Of a stretch of DNA of 64,000 nt, positions 1 through 8,364 are shown one piece after another; within the stretch, counting starts at the first letter, position 1, and each line of letters begins with the position of its first letter. The stretch covers positions 1,488,001 through 1,552,000 of the forward strand of contig NZ_JAGSYE010000001.1 of NCBI RefSeq assembly GCF_025685565.1, given 5' to 3'. The position numbers were made by a program, and so were the translations under genes. The notes beneath the pieces are model-generated. The model worked only from the letters and a program-made list of their open reading frames with translations. It did no database searches and was not told where the DNA came from. The DNA is from Granulicella aggregans. Lineage in GTDB: Bacteria > Acidobacteriota > Terriglobia > Terriglobales > Acidobacteriaceae.

Positions 1-149
1 TTACTGCTCGCGCATGCAAATGTAGATTCGACTTTCGAGGTATTCCGTAACACTCGCGCTGCGATGTGTCAGATGGAGTGGGGTATCCAGCACTCGCTCT
101 TGCCATGGAATTCAAGCCGCGGAAAAAGATCACTGAGCAACGTGCAAGT

Positions 150-1577
150 TCATCGATTCTCGCAAGTGAGCGCCAGCGCTTCAAGCGGTTTTCGTTCCGC
201 ATTTACGCCCCACATGGCCTGAGCAAGGCCAGCGGCCACCATAGCCCCGCTCCCGGCGAGGTAACCGAGGAAGAGTGGTGTGCGGGATGGGCCGCCGACG
301 AGATGGCCGAAGACGAGCGGGCCGAAGGCTCCTCCGGCGAGGGTGCCGAAGGCGTAGAAGAAGGCGATGCTGCTGGCGCGGACGGACTGCGGGAAGACCT
401 CGCTGACGGTCAGATAGGCGGAGCTCGCGGCGGTGGAGGCGAAGAAGAACGTCGCAGTCCAACAGATGATCTGGGCGCGGAGGCTCAAGATGCCGTGCAG
501 GAAGAGCCAGCTTGAGCCGAAGAGCGCCACGCCGGAGAGGACGTAGGTGGCTGCGATCATCTGCCGGCGGCCGAGGGTGTCGAAGAGCCTGCCAAGGACG
601 ATGGGGCCGAGGAAGTTCGCGACGGCGATGGGGATGAAGTAGTAACCGACCTGTTCGGCAGGGACGGCGTAGAAGCGCAGGAGCACCAGGGCCAGCGAGA
701 AGAAGACGGAGTTGTAAAAGAAGGCTTGCGAGGCCATAAGGATGAAGCAGAGGACCGCGCGGGAACGATAAGGTCCGATGAGGAGGGTAAGGAGTCGGCG
801 GATGGACGAGTCGGACTCAATGCGGAGCGGCACGGGCTCGGCTTCCAGTGTGAGTGGGCCAGATCCGAGGGGGACCTCTGACTCGATCTGTTGCATCACT
901 GCTTCGGCTTGCTCGGTGTGGCCTCGGCTGAGAAGCCAGCGCGGGCTTTCGGGAATGTAGCGGCGCATGAAGAGCACGAGGATGCCGAGAGGCACGCCCG
1001 AGTTGAAAGCGATGCGCCAGCCGAGGTGCTGGCCGAAGAGATGCGGCGAAAGGAACGCCGAGGAGACAACGGAGCCGAGGATGATGCCGCCCCAGAAGGT
1101 GGCGTTAATCCAGAGATCGACTCGGCCGCGGAGGTGGGCGGGCACGAGCTCGTCCACGGCAGAGTTGATGGCTGCATACTCCCCGCCGATGCCTGCGCCC
1201 GTGAGGATGCGCAAGAAGGTGAAGCTGGCGATGCTCCAGGAGAGGCCGGTGGCGGCTGTAGCGCACAGGTAGAGCAGCAGCGTCCAGGTGAAAAGGCGGC
1301 GGCGCCCGAATCGGTCTGCGAGGTAGCCGAAGAGGAGGGCCCCGAGAACGGCCCCGCCAAGATAGAAGGACGAGCTGAGGCCGAGCTGAGCGTCCGTGAA
1401 AGAGAGGCCGCCGCGGCTTTTCAGGGCCCCGGCGAGCGAGCCGCCTAGGCTACCTTCGAGTCCATCGAGGAACCAGGTGACGGAGAGCGCGGAGATGACA
1501 CGAAGATGCCATCTGCTCCACGGCAGACGGTCAAGCCGGCCCGGGATGTCACTCTCAATCAAGCGATCGTTTTCCAT
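150..1577 (-). CDS. MFS transporter, sugar/organic-acid porter type
   Basis: A 475-residue, strongly hydrophobic protein with about 12 predicted membrane spans, expected in the inner membrane. Two classic major-facilitator signatures are visible: DRFGRRR in the loop after the second span and PESPRWLL after the sixth, the pattern of the sugar porter and aromatic-acid:proton symporter branches. A central charged loop separates the two six-helix halves. The substrate cannot be read. The frame is open upstream to 1850, but that extension is low-complexity and would overlap the end of tex. The ATG at 1577 (MENDRLIESD) is therefore preferred. The coding strand is C-rich here, unlike the adjacent tex on the same strand, so the gene may have a different history. 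Confidence 0.88.
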   Translation of the reverse strand: MENDRLIESDIPGRLDRLPWSRWHLRVISALSVTWFLDGLEGSLGGSLAGALKSRGGLSFTDAQLGLSSSFYLGGAVLGALLFGYLADRFGRRRLFTWTLLLYLCATAATGLSWSIASFTFLRILTGAGIGGEYAAINSAVDELVPAHLRGRVDLWINATFWGGIILGSVVSSAFLSPHLFGQHLGWRIAFNSGVPLGILVLFMRRYIPESPRWLLSRGHTEQAEAVMQQIESEVPLGSGPLTLEAEPVPLRIESDSSIRRLLTLLIGPYRSRAVLCFILMASQAFFYNSVFFSLALVLLRFYAVPAEQVGYYFIPIAVANFLGPIVLGRLFDTLGRRQMIAATYVLSGVALFGSSWLFLHGILSLRAQIICWTATFFFASTAASSAYLTVSEVFPQSVRASSIAFFYAFGTLAGGAFGPLVFGHLVGGPSRTPLFLGYLAGSGAMVAAGLAQAMWGVNAERKPLEALALTCENR

Positions 1578-1776
1578 GGATTGCGGCCCTGCGGAAACAG
1601 AGGGTGGGATGCACGGAGCGTCGCAAGGACTGTACTGTCTTGTCCAGAAATCCGCGTGGCTGTGCAGCCTCGTCTGATCTTGGAGATACCGGTCTTGATC
1701 CGGAAGATGCCGGACAGGAGCTAACCCGCAGCCGAGCGCCCCGCAGGCTGCTCGAGAGGCTATGTCCTCTCGCGCC

Positions 1777-4056
1777 TCAGGAGACGCGCCACTTTGTGGA
1801 CAGCATCGCGAGCTTGTCGTTGAGCGTGGGCTGAGCTGGAGGCGCGGCAATCGGCTTCGCCTTTGGGCTTGGTACGATTGGCCTGCCCGCCGCCGGAGGC
1901 ATCAGCGCTTTCATCGACAGGGCGATCCGCTTCGACTTCGCGTCCGCGCTGAGGACCTCCACCTTTACGATCTGCCCCGCCTTCACGGCCTCCGACGGCT
2001 CCTTGATGAAGCGGTTGGAGAGTTCGCTGATGTGGACGAGGCCATCCTGATGTACCCCGATGTCGACGAAGGCCCCGAACTTCGTCACGTTGGTGACGAC
2101 ACCTTCAAGCACCATGCCCGGTTGCACATCCGACAGCTCCCGCACAGACTCCAAGAAGCTGGGAGCGACGAACTTGTCGCGAGGATCGCGTCCCGGCTTG
2201 CGCAGCTCTTCCAGAATATCGGTGACCGTGAAGGTGCCCGCGGCGAGGACCTTTACATCGACCTTGACCAGAAGCTGAGGATTGCGGATGAGCTCGGAGA
2301 CCGATGTCTGCAGGTGTTCGGCCAGTCTCCCGACGACCGGGTACGACTCCGGATGCACCGCAGTCGCATCCAGCGGATCGTCGCCATCGCGAATGCGCAG
2401 GAAGCCGGCAGCCTGCTCGAACGTCTTTGCGCCGATCCCAGCGACCTCATTCAGTTGTTTGCGCGACCGGAAGCGCCCATGCTGATCGCGATAAGCGACG
2501 ATGTTGAGCGCGGTACGTTCAGTGATCCCTGAAACGTAACGAAGCAGGGTCCATGAGGACGTATTGAGATCGACGCCGACGCGGTTCACGCAGCTTTCGA
2601 TCACCGTCTCGAGCGACTGCTGCAGCTGCCTCTGATCCACATCGTGCTGGTACTGGCCCACACCGATCGATTTTGGATCGACCTTCACCAGCTCCGAGAG
2701 CGGATCTTGCAGGCGGCGTGCGATGGAGATCGCACCTCGCACAGTGAGATCGAGATCGGGGAACTCCTGCCGCGCGATGTCCGATGCCGAGTAAATGCTC
2801 GCGCCCGACTCCGAGACCGTGACGGAGAAGATGCCATCGAGCTTGTGGTCCCGAAGGAACTCGCGGACGAAGAGGTCGGTCTCGCGTGAGGCGGTCCCGT
2901 TGCCTATAGCGATGGCGCGGACGTTGTGCCTTGCAATGAGCGAGGCGAGCGTATCGCCCGCGCCGGAGGCCGCGTTCTTCGAGGTGTGCAGGTAGAGGAC
3001 ATCGTTCGCGAGGAACTTGCCCGTCTCATCGACGACCGCAACCTTGCAACCGGTACGCAGGCCAGGATCGATGCCGAGGACGGAGATAGGGCCTGCGGGC
3101 GCGGCCAGCAGCAGGTTCTGCAGATTGTCGCGGAAGACCTGGATCGCATCGGCGTCGGAGCGCTTCTTGAGTTCGAGGCGGATCTCGCCCTGTATCGATG
3201 GGTTGAGAAGGCGTTTCCAGCAGTCCTCGATGGCGAGCTCGAGATGTGGCGTCCAATCGCCTTGCGCGCGGAGGATGCGCGAGCGCAGCAGTGAAGTAGC
3301 GCGAAGCGGTTCAAGCTCGATGAGAAAGTAGAGGACTGCCTCGGTCTCGCCACGACGTATCGCCAGCATGCGATGCGAAGGAATCGTCTTCACCGGCTCG
3401 CGATAGTCGTAGTACATCTTGAACTTTTCCTGTTCGTCGACCGCGTCCAGCGTCTTCTTGCTGACGATGATGCCTTCGTCAAACATCAGCTGCCGGACCG
3501 GCTTGCGCAGATCCGCATCCTCACTGATGGTCTCGGCCACGATGTGACGAGCGCCTTCGAGCGCGTCTTCGACGGTTGCGACTTCCTTCACCGGATCGAC
3601 GAACGTCGCAGCGAACTCGGCCAGCGGCTGGCCCGTCGCCTCCTGCGCCCAGAGATACTGCGCCAACGGGTCAAGGCCGCGGTCGCGCGCGATGGTCGCC
3701 TTGGTGCGGCGCTTGGGCCGGTACGGAAGATACAGGTCTTCCAGTTCGGACTTGTCGAGCGTCGCGTCAATCCGCGCTTTCAGCGCGTCCGTAAGCTTAC
3801 CCTGCTCCAAGATGGACGCAAGGATCGTCTCTCGCCGGCTGACGAGGTCGCGGAAGTAAGCTAGCTTCTCTTCGATGTCGCGGATCTGGACTTCGTCGAG
3901 GTTGCCGGTCGCCTCCTTGCGGTAGCGTGCGATAAACGGAACAGTGCCGCCTTCGTTCAGCAGGCCGATGACAGCCGCCAGGCTGTGCATGGGGATATTG
4001 AGAGTCTGAGCGATGTGCAGGAGGATTTCGGGGGAGAGCGTCTTCGGGTCGGCCAT
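1777..4056 (-). CDS. tex: Tex-family RNA-binding transcription accessory protein
   Basis: 759 residues, the usual Tex length. The N-terminal helical Tex region contains GGTVPFIARYRKEATGNLDE and YLPYRPKRRTKATIARDRGL, near-invariant in the family. A YqgF/RuvC-like nuclease fold follows around residues 320-450 (VLGIDPGLRTGCKVAVVD). Helix-hairpin-helix repeats follow (VGVDLNTSSWTLLRYVSGI, EVAGIGAKTFEQAAGFLRI). A C-terminal S1 RNA-binding domain sits at about 640-715 (GVVTNVTKFGAFVDIGVHQD). Known Tex proteins are cytoplasmic, bind nucleic acid and affect transcription and stress tolerance. The ATG at 4056 gives the conserved N-terminus. The gene ends 200 bases before the MFS start, and an operon is not evident. 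Confidence 0.97.
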   Translation of the reverse strand: MADPKTLSPEILLHIAQTLNIPMHSLAAVIGLLNEGGTVPFIARYRKEATGNLDEVQIRDIEEKLAYFRDLVSRRETILASILEQGKLTDALKARIDATLDKSELEDLYLPYRPKRRTKATIARDRGLDPLAQYLWAQEATGQPLAEFAATFVDPVKEVATVEDALEGARHIVAETISEDADLRKPVRQLMFDEGIIVSKKTLDAVDEQEKFKMYYDYREPVKTIPSHRMLAIRRGETEAVLYFLIELEPLRATSLLRSRILRAQGDWTPHLELAIEDCWKRLLNPSIQGEIRLELKKRSDADAIQVFRDNLQNLLLAAPAGPISVLGIDPGLRTGCKVAVVDETGKFLANDVLYLHTSKNAASGAGDTLASLIARHNVRAIAIGNGTASRETDLFVREFLRDHKLDGIFSVTVSESGASIYSASDIARQEFPDLDLTVRGAISIARRLQDPLSELVKVDPKSIGVGQYQHDVDQRQLQQSLETVIESCVNRVGVDLNTSSWTLLRYVSGITERTALNIVAYRDQHGRFRSRKQLNEVAGIGAKTFEQAAGFLRIRDGDDPLDATAVHPESYPVVGRLAEHLQTSVSELIRNPQLLVKVDVKVLAAGTFTVTDILEELRKPGRDPRDKFVAPSFLESVRELSDVQPGMVLEGVVTNVTKFGAFVDIGVHQDGLVHISELSNRFIKEPSEAVKAGQIVKVEVLSADAKSKRIALSMKALMPPAAGRPIVPSPKAKPIAAPPAQPTLNDKLAMLSTKWRVS

Positions 4057-4393
4057 GGTTGCTCTCTCTATCGTAGCGAGAAACGATCTGGAAATGATCG
4101 AGCGACGCAGATTGCGAGGGCCCAGCGCTCAGCAAAAGACGGAGTGAGCATGATGAGCGAGGTGCCGAATAGGCACCCCGGTGGAAAACAGGCCGCCCTC
4201 TCCCGATGGCGGCCCGCACCAGAATGAGGACTCAGCCCGGATGGATGCGAGTTCTGCGTCTGGAAAACATCAAGACGATACCGATCATCCGGATCGAACC
4301 TTATCGATCTCAAGGCTCTTCTCCAAAGCCAGACCTTCATCTGGTCCGAATCAGGCAATGGGCCGCTTTCGCAACCCGGCACCAATGGCAGCA
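4057..4393. other. Intergenic stretch with no gene found
   Basis: About 340 bases between tex and the decayed acetolactate decarboxylase. Short open frames here show no family resemblance or convincing ribosome site. It should hold the tex promoter near its left end. No repeat or RNA gene was recognised. Confidence 0.5.
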
Positions 4394-5085
4394 TCACCCT
4401 TCGGCTGTCCTGATCTCCTGATCGATATCGGCAACATCGGTACGCGCTCGAAGGAACTCGGGGACTGCGGCAGCTTAATATGCAGCCGGTGAAGGATTGC
4501 GATCTTGATCGAGCCTTTGCTCACAGTGAAGTCCAGCGCATGTCCTCCCGCACACCGGTCCTTCTGGATGAAGTGAAGATGAAAGCCAGCCACCTCCAGG
4601 CCTTGTGCATATGCCGGCGAGCGAAATCCGACCAGCTTACCTTCAACCTCGGGAAACTCATGAACAGCCTGTGAGGCGGTAGCCTTTGTCAGAGGCGGAT
4701 AGGGTTTCTCCTGTCGCGCTACGGTTCGCGTCTTCATCCCGGTAAAGTGCCCATCGATGCAAATCGCGGAGAAGAGGTTAGCCTCTGTGGCCGCTTCGAT
4801 CAGCTTCAGCAACTCCGTCTTCACGATGGGCTCTTCAATCGCCAACTCCTTTTCCGGCTGGAAGAAGGTCACCACCGAGAACGGAGTCTTCTGCTCGGGC
4901 GAAACCTTTGTTGCACTGCCATCGGCCCGCAACTGGTAGAAGCACCCGTCTAGCGCGACCATCTCGCCGTCCAGAGCGTTGAACGTCCCCAGCCCGAGGT
5001 CGCCATGCTGCATCAGTTCAGAGAACGTCGTTCCGCCGTCATACACGCCCTGCAACAGCGCTGTCGGCAGCGAGGTCTGGTACAC
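4394..5085 (-). pseudogene. budA: Acetolactate decarboxylase, frameshifted near the C-terminus
   Basis: The translation matches alpha-acetolactate decarboxylase (acetolactate to acetoin, butanediol pathway) over almost its full length. It has YQTSLPTALLQGVYDGGTTF, GDLGLGTFNALDGEMVALDG, and GFHLHFIQKDRCAGGH, which carries the histidine metal ligands. The frame then drifts after LPQSPS. In the next frame the sequence EFLRARTDVADIDQEIRTAEG-stop gives the normal family ending, with the stop at 4394-4396. One base appears missing in the G run at 4460-4463, so the actual frame reads 40-odd unrelated residues to 4351. The only start is a GTG at 5085. Homologues usually have about 20 more N-terminal residues and no ATG lies nearby upstream, so the N-terminus may also be cut. 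The active-site region is intact and residual function or a sequencing error is possible. Confidence 0.75.
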
Positions 5086-5105
5086 CTCACTCTCTTCAGC
5101 CGCCG

Positions 5106-5865
5106 TTGAAACGCGACCATGTTGTACGTCCCGTCGCGAAAGATAAAGACGGTCATAACCTGGCCGCCTCGAAGACAGCGGACATCGGCAGCGTTCTCAC
5201 CTTTGCGATGGCCCACGGCAGGCTTTGGGCCGCAGGCACAAACGGCGTTGCCTACTTCGACGACGGCAGCTTTCACAGCCTTCATCTACGCGGCGGCAGC
5301 CCGCTTCGTGGCATCTCCGGAGTCATCGAAGACAGGTCCGGAAACCTTTGGATCAACACCAACGCAGGCATTCTGCACATCCCCGGCGATCAGGTCACAA
5401 GCGTCCTCAAAGGCCAGCAACAACAACTGGACTACGACCTCTTCGACGAGCGTCAGGGAGTATCAGGCGGAGCGACCCAACTAAAGCCCACCCCTTCCGC
5501 GGCTGCCGATAAGGACGGCCTTCTATGGTTCGCGACCTCGGGAAATGTCTTCACCCTTGACCCCGAACGGCTTACTTCGCATCATCCGACTCAAGATATT
5601 CTGCTGCAAAGTGTCTCCGTCAATGGTGTGCCTGTCATGGATCGCGAACATCGCCTGACGCAGTTCACACGCCGGGCTAACGAGCTGACCAATCTCGAGA
5701 TCGACTACATCGCGATGGACTTGGGCTCGCCCGAAAAGATCACCTACGAGTACATGCTCGAACCGGAAGACAAGACCTGGCAACAGGCGGGCACGCGCAG
5801 GCAGGCGTTCTACAGCCACCTCAAGCCAGGTGAATATAAGTTCCGGGTCAGGGCCCAATCCGGCC
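5106..5865 (+). pseudogene. Remnant of a two-component propeller sensor kinase (propeller and Y_Y_Y parts only)
   Basis: The frame from 5106 encodes beta-propeller repeats of the two-component-regulator type (GRLWAAGTNGVAYFDDGSF, IEDRSGNLWINTNAGILHI, ADKDGLLWFATSGNVFTL). A Y_Y_Y domain follows (NLEIDYIAMDLGSPEKITYE ... LKPGEYKFRVRAQ). In intact kinases of this group these periplasmic domains are followed by a membrane span and a histidine kinase. Here similarity stops near 5860, and the remaining codons to 6140 read the antisense of a response regulator. The N-terminal repeats are also missing, and no promoter or signal peptide precedes the fragment. I infer a non-functional remnant. Confidence 0.8.
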
Positions 5866-6212
5866 CCACCGCTCCCACCTTCAGCGCGCGCGACGCCCGA
5901 ATATCCCCCGAATACGTCGTCAGAATCACGATCCGCGCATGCGGGAACTCCTTGCGGATAGCCTCCATCGCGTCGATGCCATTCATCTCCGGCATCTGCA
6001 GGCCCATCAGGTCGATATTTTCTGTACGCTTCGACCGCTTCCAACCCATTTTTGGCCTGGGCAACAAGTTCCATATCCGTCTGTTGTTGCAGCGCGAATG
6101 CGATCCCGTCGCGGACAAGCGGATGGTCGTCTGCGCATAAGACTCGAATTCGGTCAGAAGCAGCTATAAGCCCATCGCTCCGGTGCATAACCGTTTGGCT
6201 CTCACCAGTCAT
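5866..6212 (-). pseudogene. Truncated, frameshifted NarL-type response-regulator receiver domain
   Basis: The start shows a receiver domain: IRVLCADDHPLVRDGIAFAL with the acidic pair, then ELVAQAKNGLEAVEAYRKYRPD. The match then jumps frame to MGLQMPEMNGIDAMEAIRK and ARIVILTTYSGDIRASRALK. The jump removes several bases and the phospho-acceptor Asp (normally MDLQMP) reads Gly. The receiver ends abruptly near 5870, where the opposite-strand sensor remnant begins, so the C-terminal receiver part and the HTH output domain are absent. The ATG at 6212 or 6188 could be the original start. It was probably the partner of the adjacent sensor remnant, though the tail-to-tail orientation shows that a rearrangement occurred. 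Confidence 0.8.
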
Positions 6213-6519
6213 CAAGTGAAGTTCGTACGCGCCACATCGCGACACTCCCCCCGAAAGGGGTGCTTCGGCAACCCCCTATCTTTGGGTAAAGAGCCCCAAC
6301 CGCAGTGGCCGCGTGGAACTTCGTCGGTGTCTTTCTTGCCTCGAGACCAGCCAGTCATCGAATCGTGAGGATGCGCCGTTGACGCAGCGGATACAAACGG
6401 TAACGCCAACTCAGGATGCCATCTCTACCGCACGTCCCTAACGCCGCAGAACCTTCCTGAGTCAAACAAGGGGCTGATACAGTATTGCCATCGCGGGTAC
6501 GTCACCACAGAGGAGAACA
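6213..6519. other. Leader region with two overlapping alternative hairpins
   Basis: No gene is seen. At 6249-6260 CCCC-GAAA-GGGG forms a GNRA-capped hairpin. The same GGGG (6257-6261) can instead pair with ACCCC at 6271-6275 across a GCUUCGGCA loop. The two pairings exclude each other. The region should also contain the promoter for the secreted protein at 6520, which has a GAGGAG ribosome site at 6509-6514. Confidence 0.4.
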
Positions 6520-8364
6520 GTGCCAAGCAAGGGCCGTGCGGCAGGAGTTTATCTACAGGGTCGACTCTGCGTCGGGCTGCTTGTCTGCTCGCTCGGGACC
6601 TACGCGCAATCGTTCGATAACGTTCCCACGTCTCTCGTCCGGGTTCATGGCGTCGTCGTCAATGCTGTCACCCATACGCCGCTCAGTCGCGCCCTGGTGA
6701 CGAGCGTCGATCGGCGCATGGCCGTCATGACCGACGATAAGGGGAGATTTGAGTTCGACGTCAACCCCGCGGCGGCCAACCCTTCCAACTCTTCCGCTCT
6801 TCGACTCCGCGGTCAGGTTCAGGCCCCGTATATCGTCGCAAGGAAGCCTGGCTTCCGCGCTCCGAACCTGCCGGCACTGCTCCCGCTTGACGATCTCGCA
6901 GCCCTCAAGGCAGAACTGCGGCTGCAGTTGATGCCGGAGGGCTCCATCTCCGGAACCGCCGTTGGAGCGGCAGACGAAGTTCCCTCCGGTTTGAGCGTCG
7001 AGTTGCTCCGCAGGCAGTTGCAGGAGGGCATCTCTACCTGGAACCAGGTCCAGACGCAGCAGGTAGACGCTCGAGCGAGGTTCCACTTCGGCGGCCTGAT
7101 GCCGGGAGACTACAAGCTCGTTACCACCGAGTGGGTCGAACAGGTCGGCCCCATGTCGACGACGGCAAGCCGGCCCGTCGCCAGCTACCCTCCACAGTTC
7201 TACTCCGCCGGCTCGCCCGGAACTTCCGCTGCCATCATCCATCTAAGCGGCGGCCAGAACACCGTGGCAGACCTGAACCTCCGAAGCGCAAAGTACTTCC
7301 AGGTCGAACTCCCTGTGGCGAGCGCAACTCCAGTCAAGAACATTCAGGTCCAGGTCGCAAGTGAGAACGGCCCGGGATACACTCTCGGCTTCAACCCAAA
7401 GTCGCAAAAGGTTGAAGGAATGCTGCCGGACGGGGTCTATCACCTCACCGTCGTCGAAATTGGAGACGGAAACGCGCTTGGCACGAACCCGAACATTCGC
7501 GTTGGCACCGGCAATCTCAACGTTGCGGGCAGGCCGGTGCAGGGTGCCGCGATCGCCTTGGCCCCCGGAACCAGGATCACGCTCGAAGTTCGCGAAGACT
7601 TCACCGGCCCGGATCCAGACGCGGCAGACGCCGCACCGTCTCCTCTCCCGGAAGGCTCCATTCTGACTGCGAATACCGCTCCGCCGCCCGCCGCTCCGCA
7701 GGAAGTTGATGCCGCTCCGCCGCCCCCACCTCGCCCGGTCGAGGTCTTTCTCACCCACGAAGACCTCGGAAACCAGGAGAGCAACATGGCCATGCCCGGC
7801 TACTTTCCCTCGCTGCAACTGGATTCGCGTACCGGGAGCCTCGTCTTTGAGAGCGTCCTCCCCGGACGGTATCGAGTGCGTTTCAACGCCCGGCGAGGAT
7901 ATGTAGCCTCCGCCACGGCAGAGGGTGTCGATCTGCTCCGGGAGCCTCTCGTCGTTCAACCCGGCGCGACCGGCCCCGCGATCTCGATCGTTCTTCGGGA
8001 TGACACTGGCTCTATCGCAGGCACCGTCACCGGATCCACCGGCCGCCCAATGCGGGCGTTCGAGAACTACGTCGTCGCGTTCCCGATGGGCGACGAAGAT
8101 GTCGCTCAGCCGGCCTTCGCAAACTGGCAGCCTGATGGCAAGTTCACGATCGCGAACGTCGTTCCGGGAAGGTATCTCGTTCTTGCAGGAGAAGGTCGCC
8201 CCGTTGCCTTCGAGTACCGTAACAAAGCTGCGATGAAGGCCTATGAATCGCAGGGTGCCGTGGTCGAAGTGACCTCTCGACAGACCGCGGAGGCCTCCCT
8301 CAAACCGCTTCCCCCCGAAACCGCCTACGGCGATCCTGGCTATGTAGACGAGGTAGAGCATTGA
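6520..8364 (+). CDS. Secreted carboxypeptidase-regulatory-like domain protein
   Basis: 614 residues from a GTG at 6520, chosen because GAGGAG lies six bases upstream. A signal peptide is visible (GRLCVGLLVCSLGTYAQS). The rest is built of beta-sandwich units of the carboxypeptidase-regulatory/CNA-B type. These include RVHGVVVNAVTHTPLSRALV, GRFEFDV, ISGTAVGAADE and SIAGTVTGSTGRPMRAF ending in GKFTIANVVPGRYLV. A proline-rich linker lies near residues 385-412. Such proteins are abundant in Acidobacteriota and lie in the periplasm or on the outer surface, but their ligand is unknown. It overlaps the next gene by four bases and appears to be co-translated with it. Confidence 0.85.
   Translation: MPSKGRAAGVYLQGRLCVGLLVCSLGTYAQSFDNVPTSLVRVHGVVVNAVTHTPLSRALVTSVDRRMAVMTDDKGRFEFDVNPAAANPSNSSALRLRGQVQAPYIVARKPGFRAPNLPALLPLDDLAALKAELRLQLMPEGSISGTAVGAADEVPSGLSVELLRRQLQEGISTWNQVQTQQVDARARFHFGGLMPGDYKLVTTEWVEQVGPMSTTASRPVASYPPQFYSAGSPGTSAAIIHLSGGQNTVADLNLRSAKYFQVELPVASATPVKNIQVQVASENGPGYTLGFNPKSQKVEGMLPDGVYHLTVVEIGDGNALGTNPNIRVGTGNLNVAGRPVQGAAIALAPGTRITLEVREDFTGPDPDAADAAPSPLPEGSILTANTAPPPAAPQEVDAAPPPPPRPVEVFLTHEDLGNQESNMAMPGYFPSLQLDSRTGSLVFESVLPGRYRVRFNARRGYVASATAEGVDLLREPLVVQPGATGPAISIVLRDDTGSIAGTVTGSTGRPMRAFENYVVAFPMGDEDVAQPAFANWQPDGKFTIANVVPGRYLVLAGEGRPVAFEYRNKAAMKAYESQGAVVEVTSRQTAEASLKPLPPETAYGDPGYVDEVEH

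Noticed and set aside
66..515. 149-codon plus-strand frame at the window start
   Set aside because: It is antisense to the MFS transporter and has low-complexity Glu/Ala/Gly sequence typical of shadow frames.
1578..1850. N-terminal extension of the MFS transporter
   Set aside because: Low-complexity, no similarity, and it would overlap the end of tex. The ATG at 1577 is the natural start.
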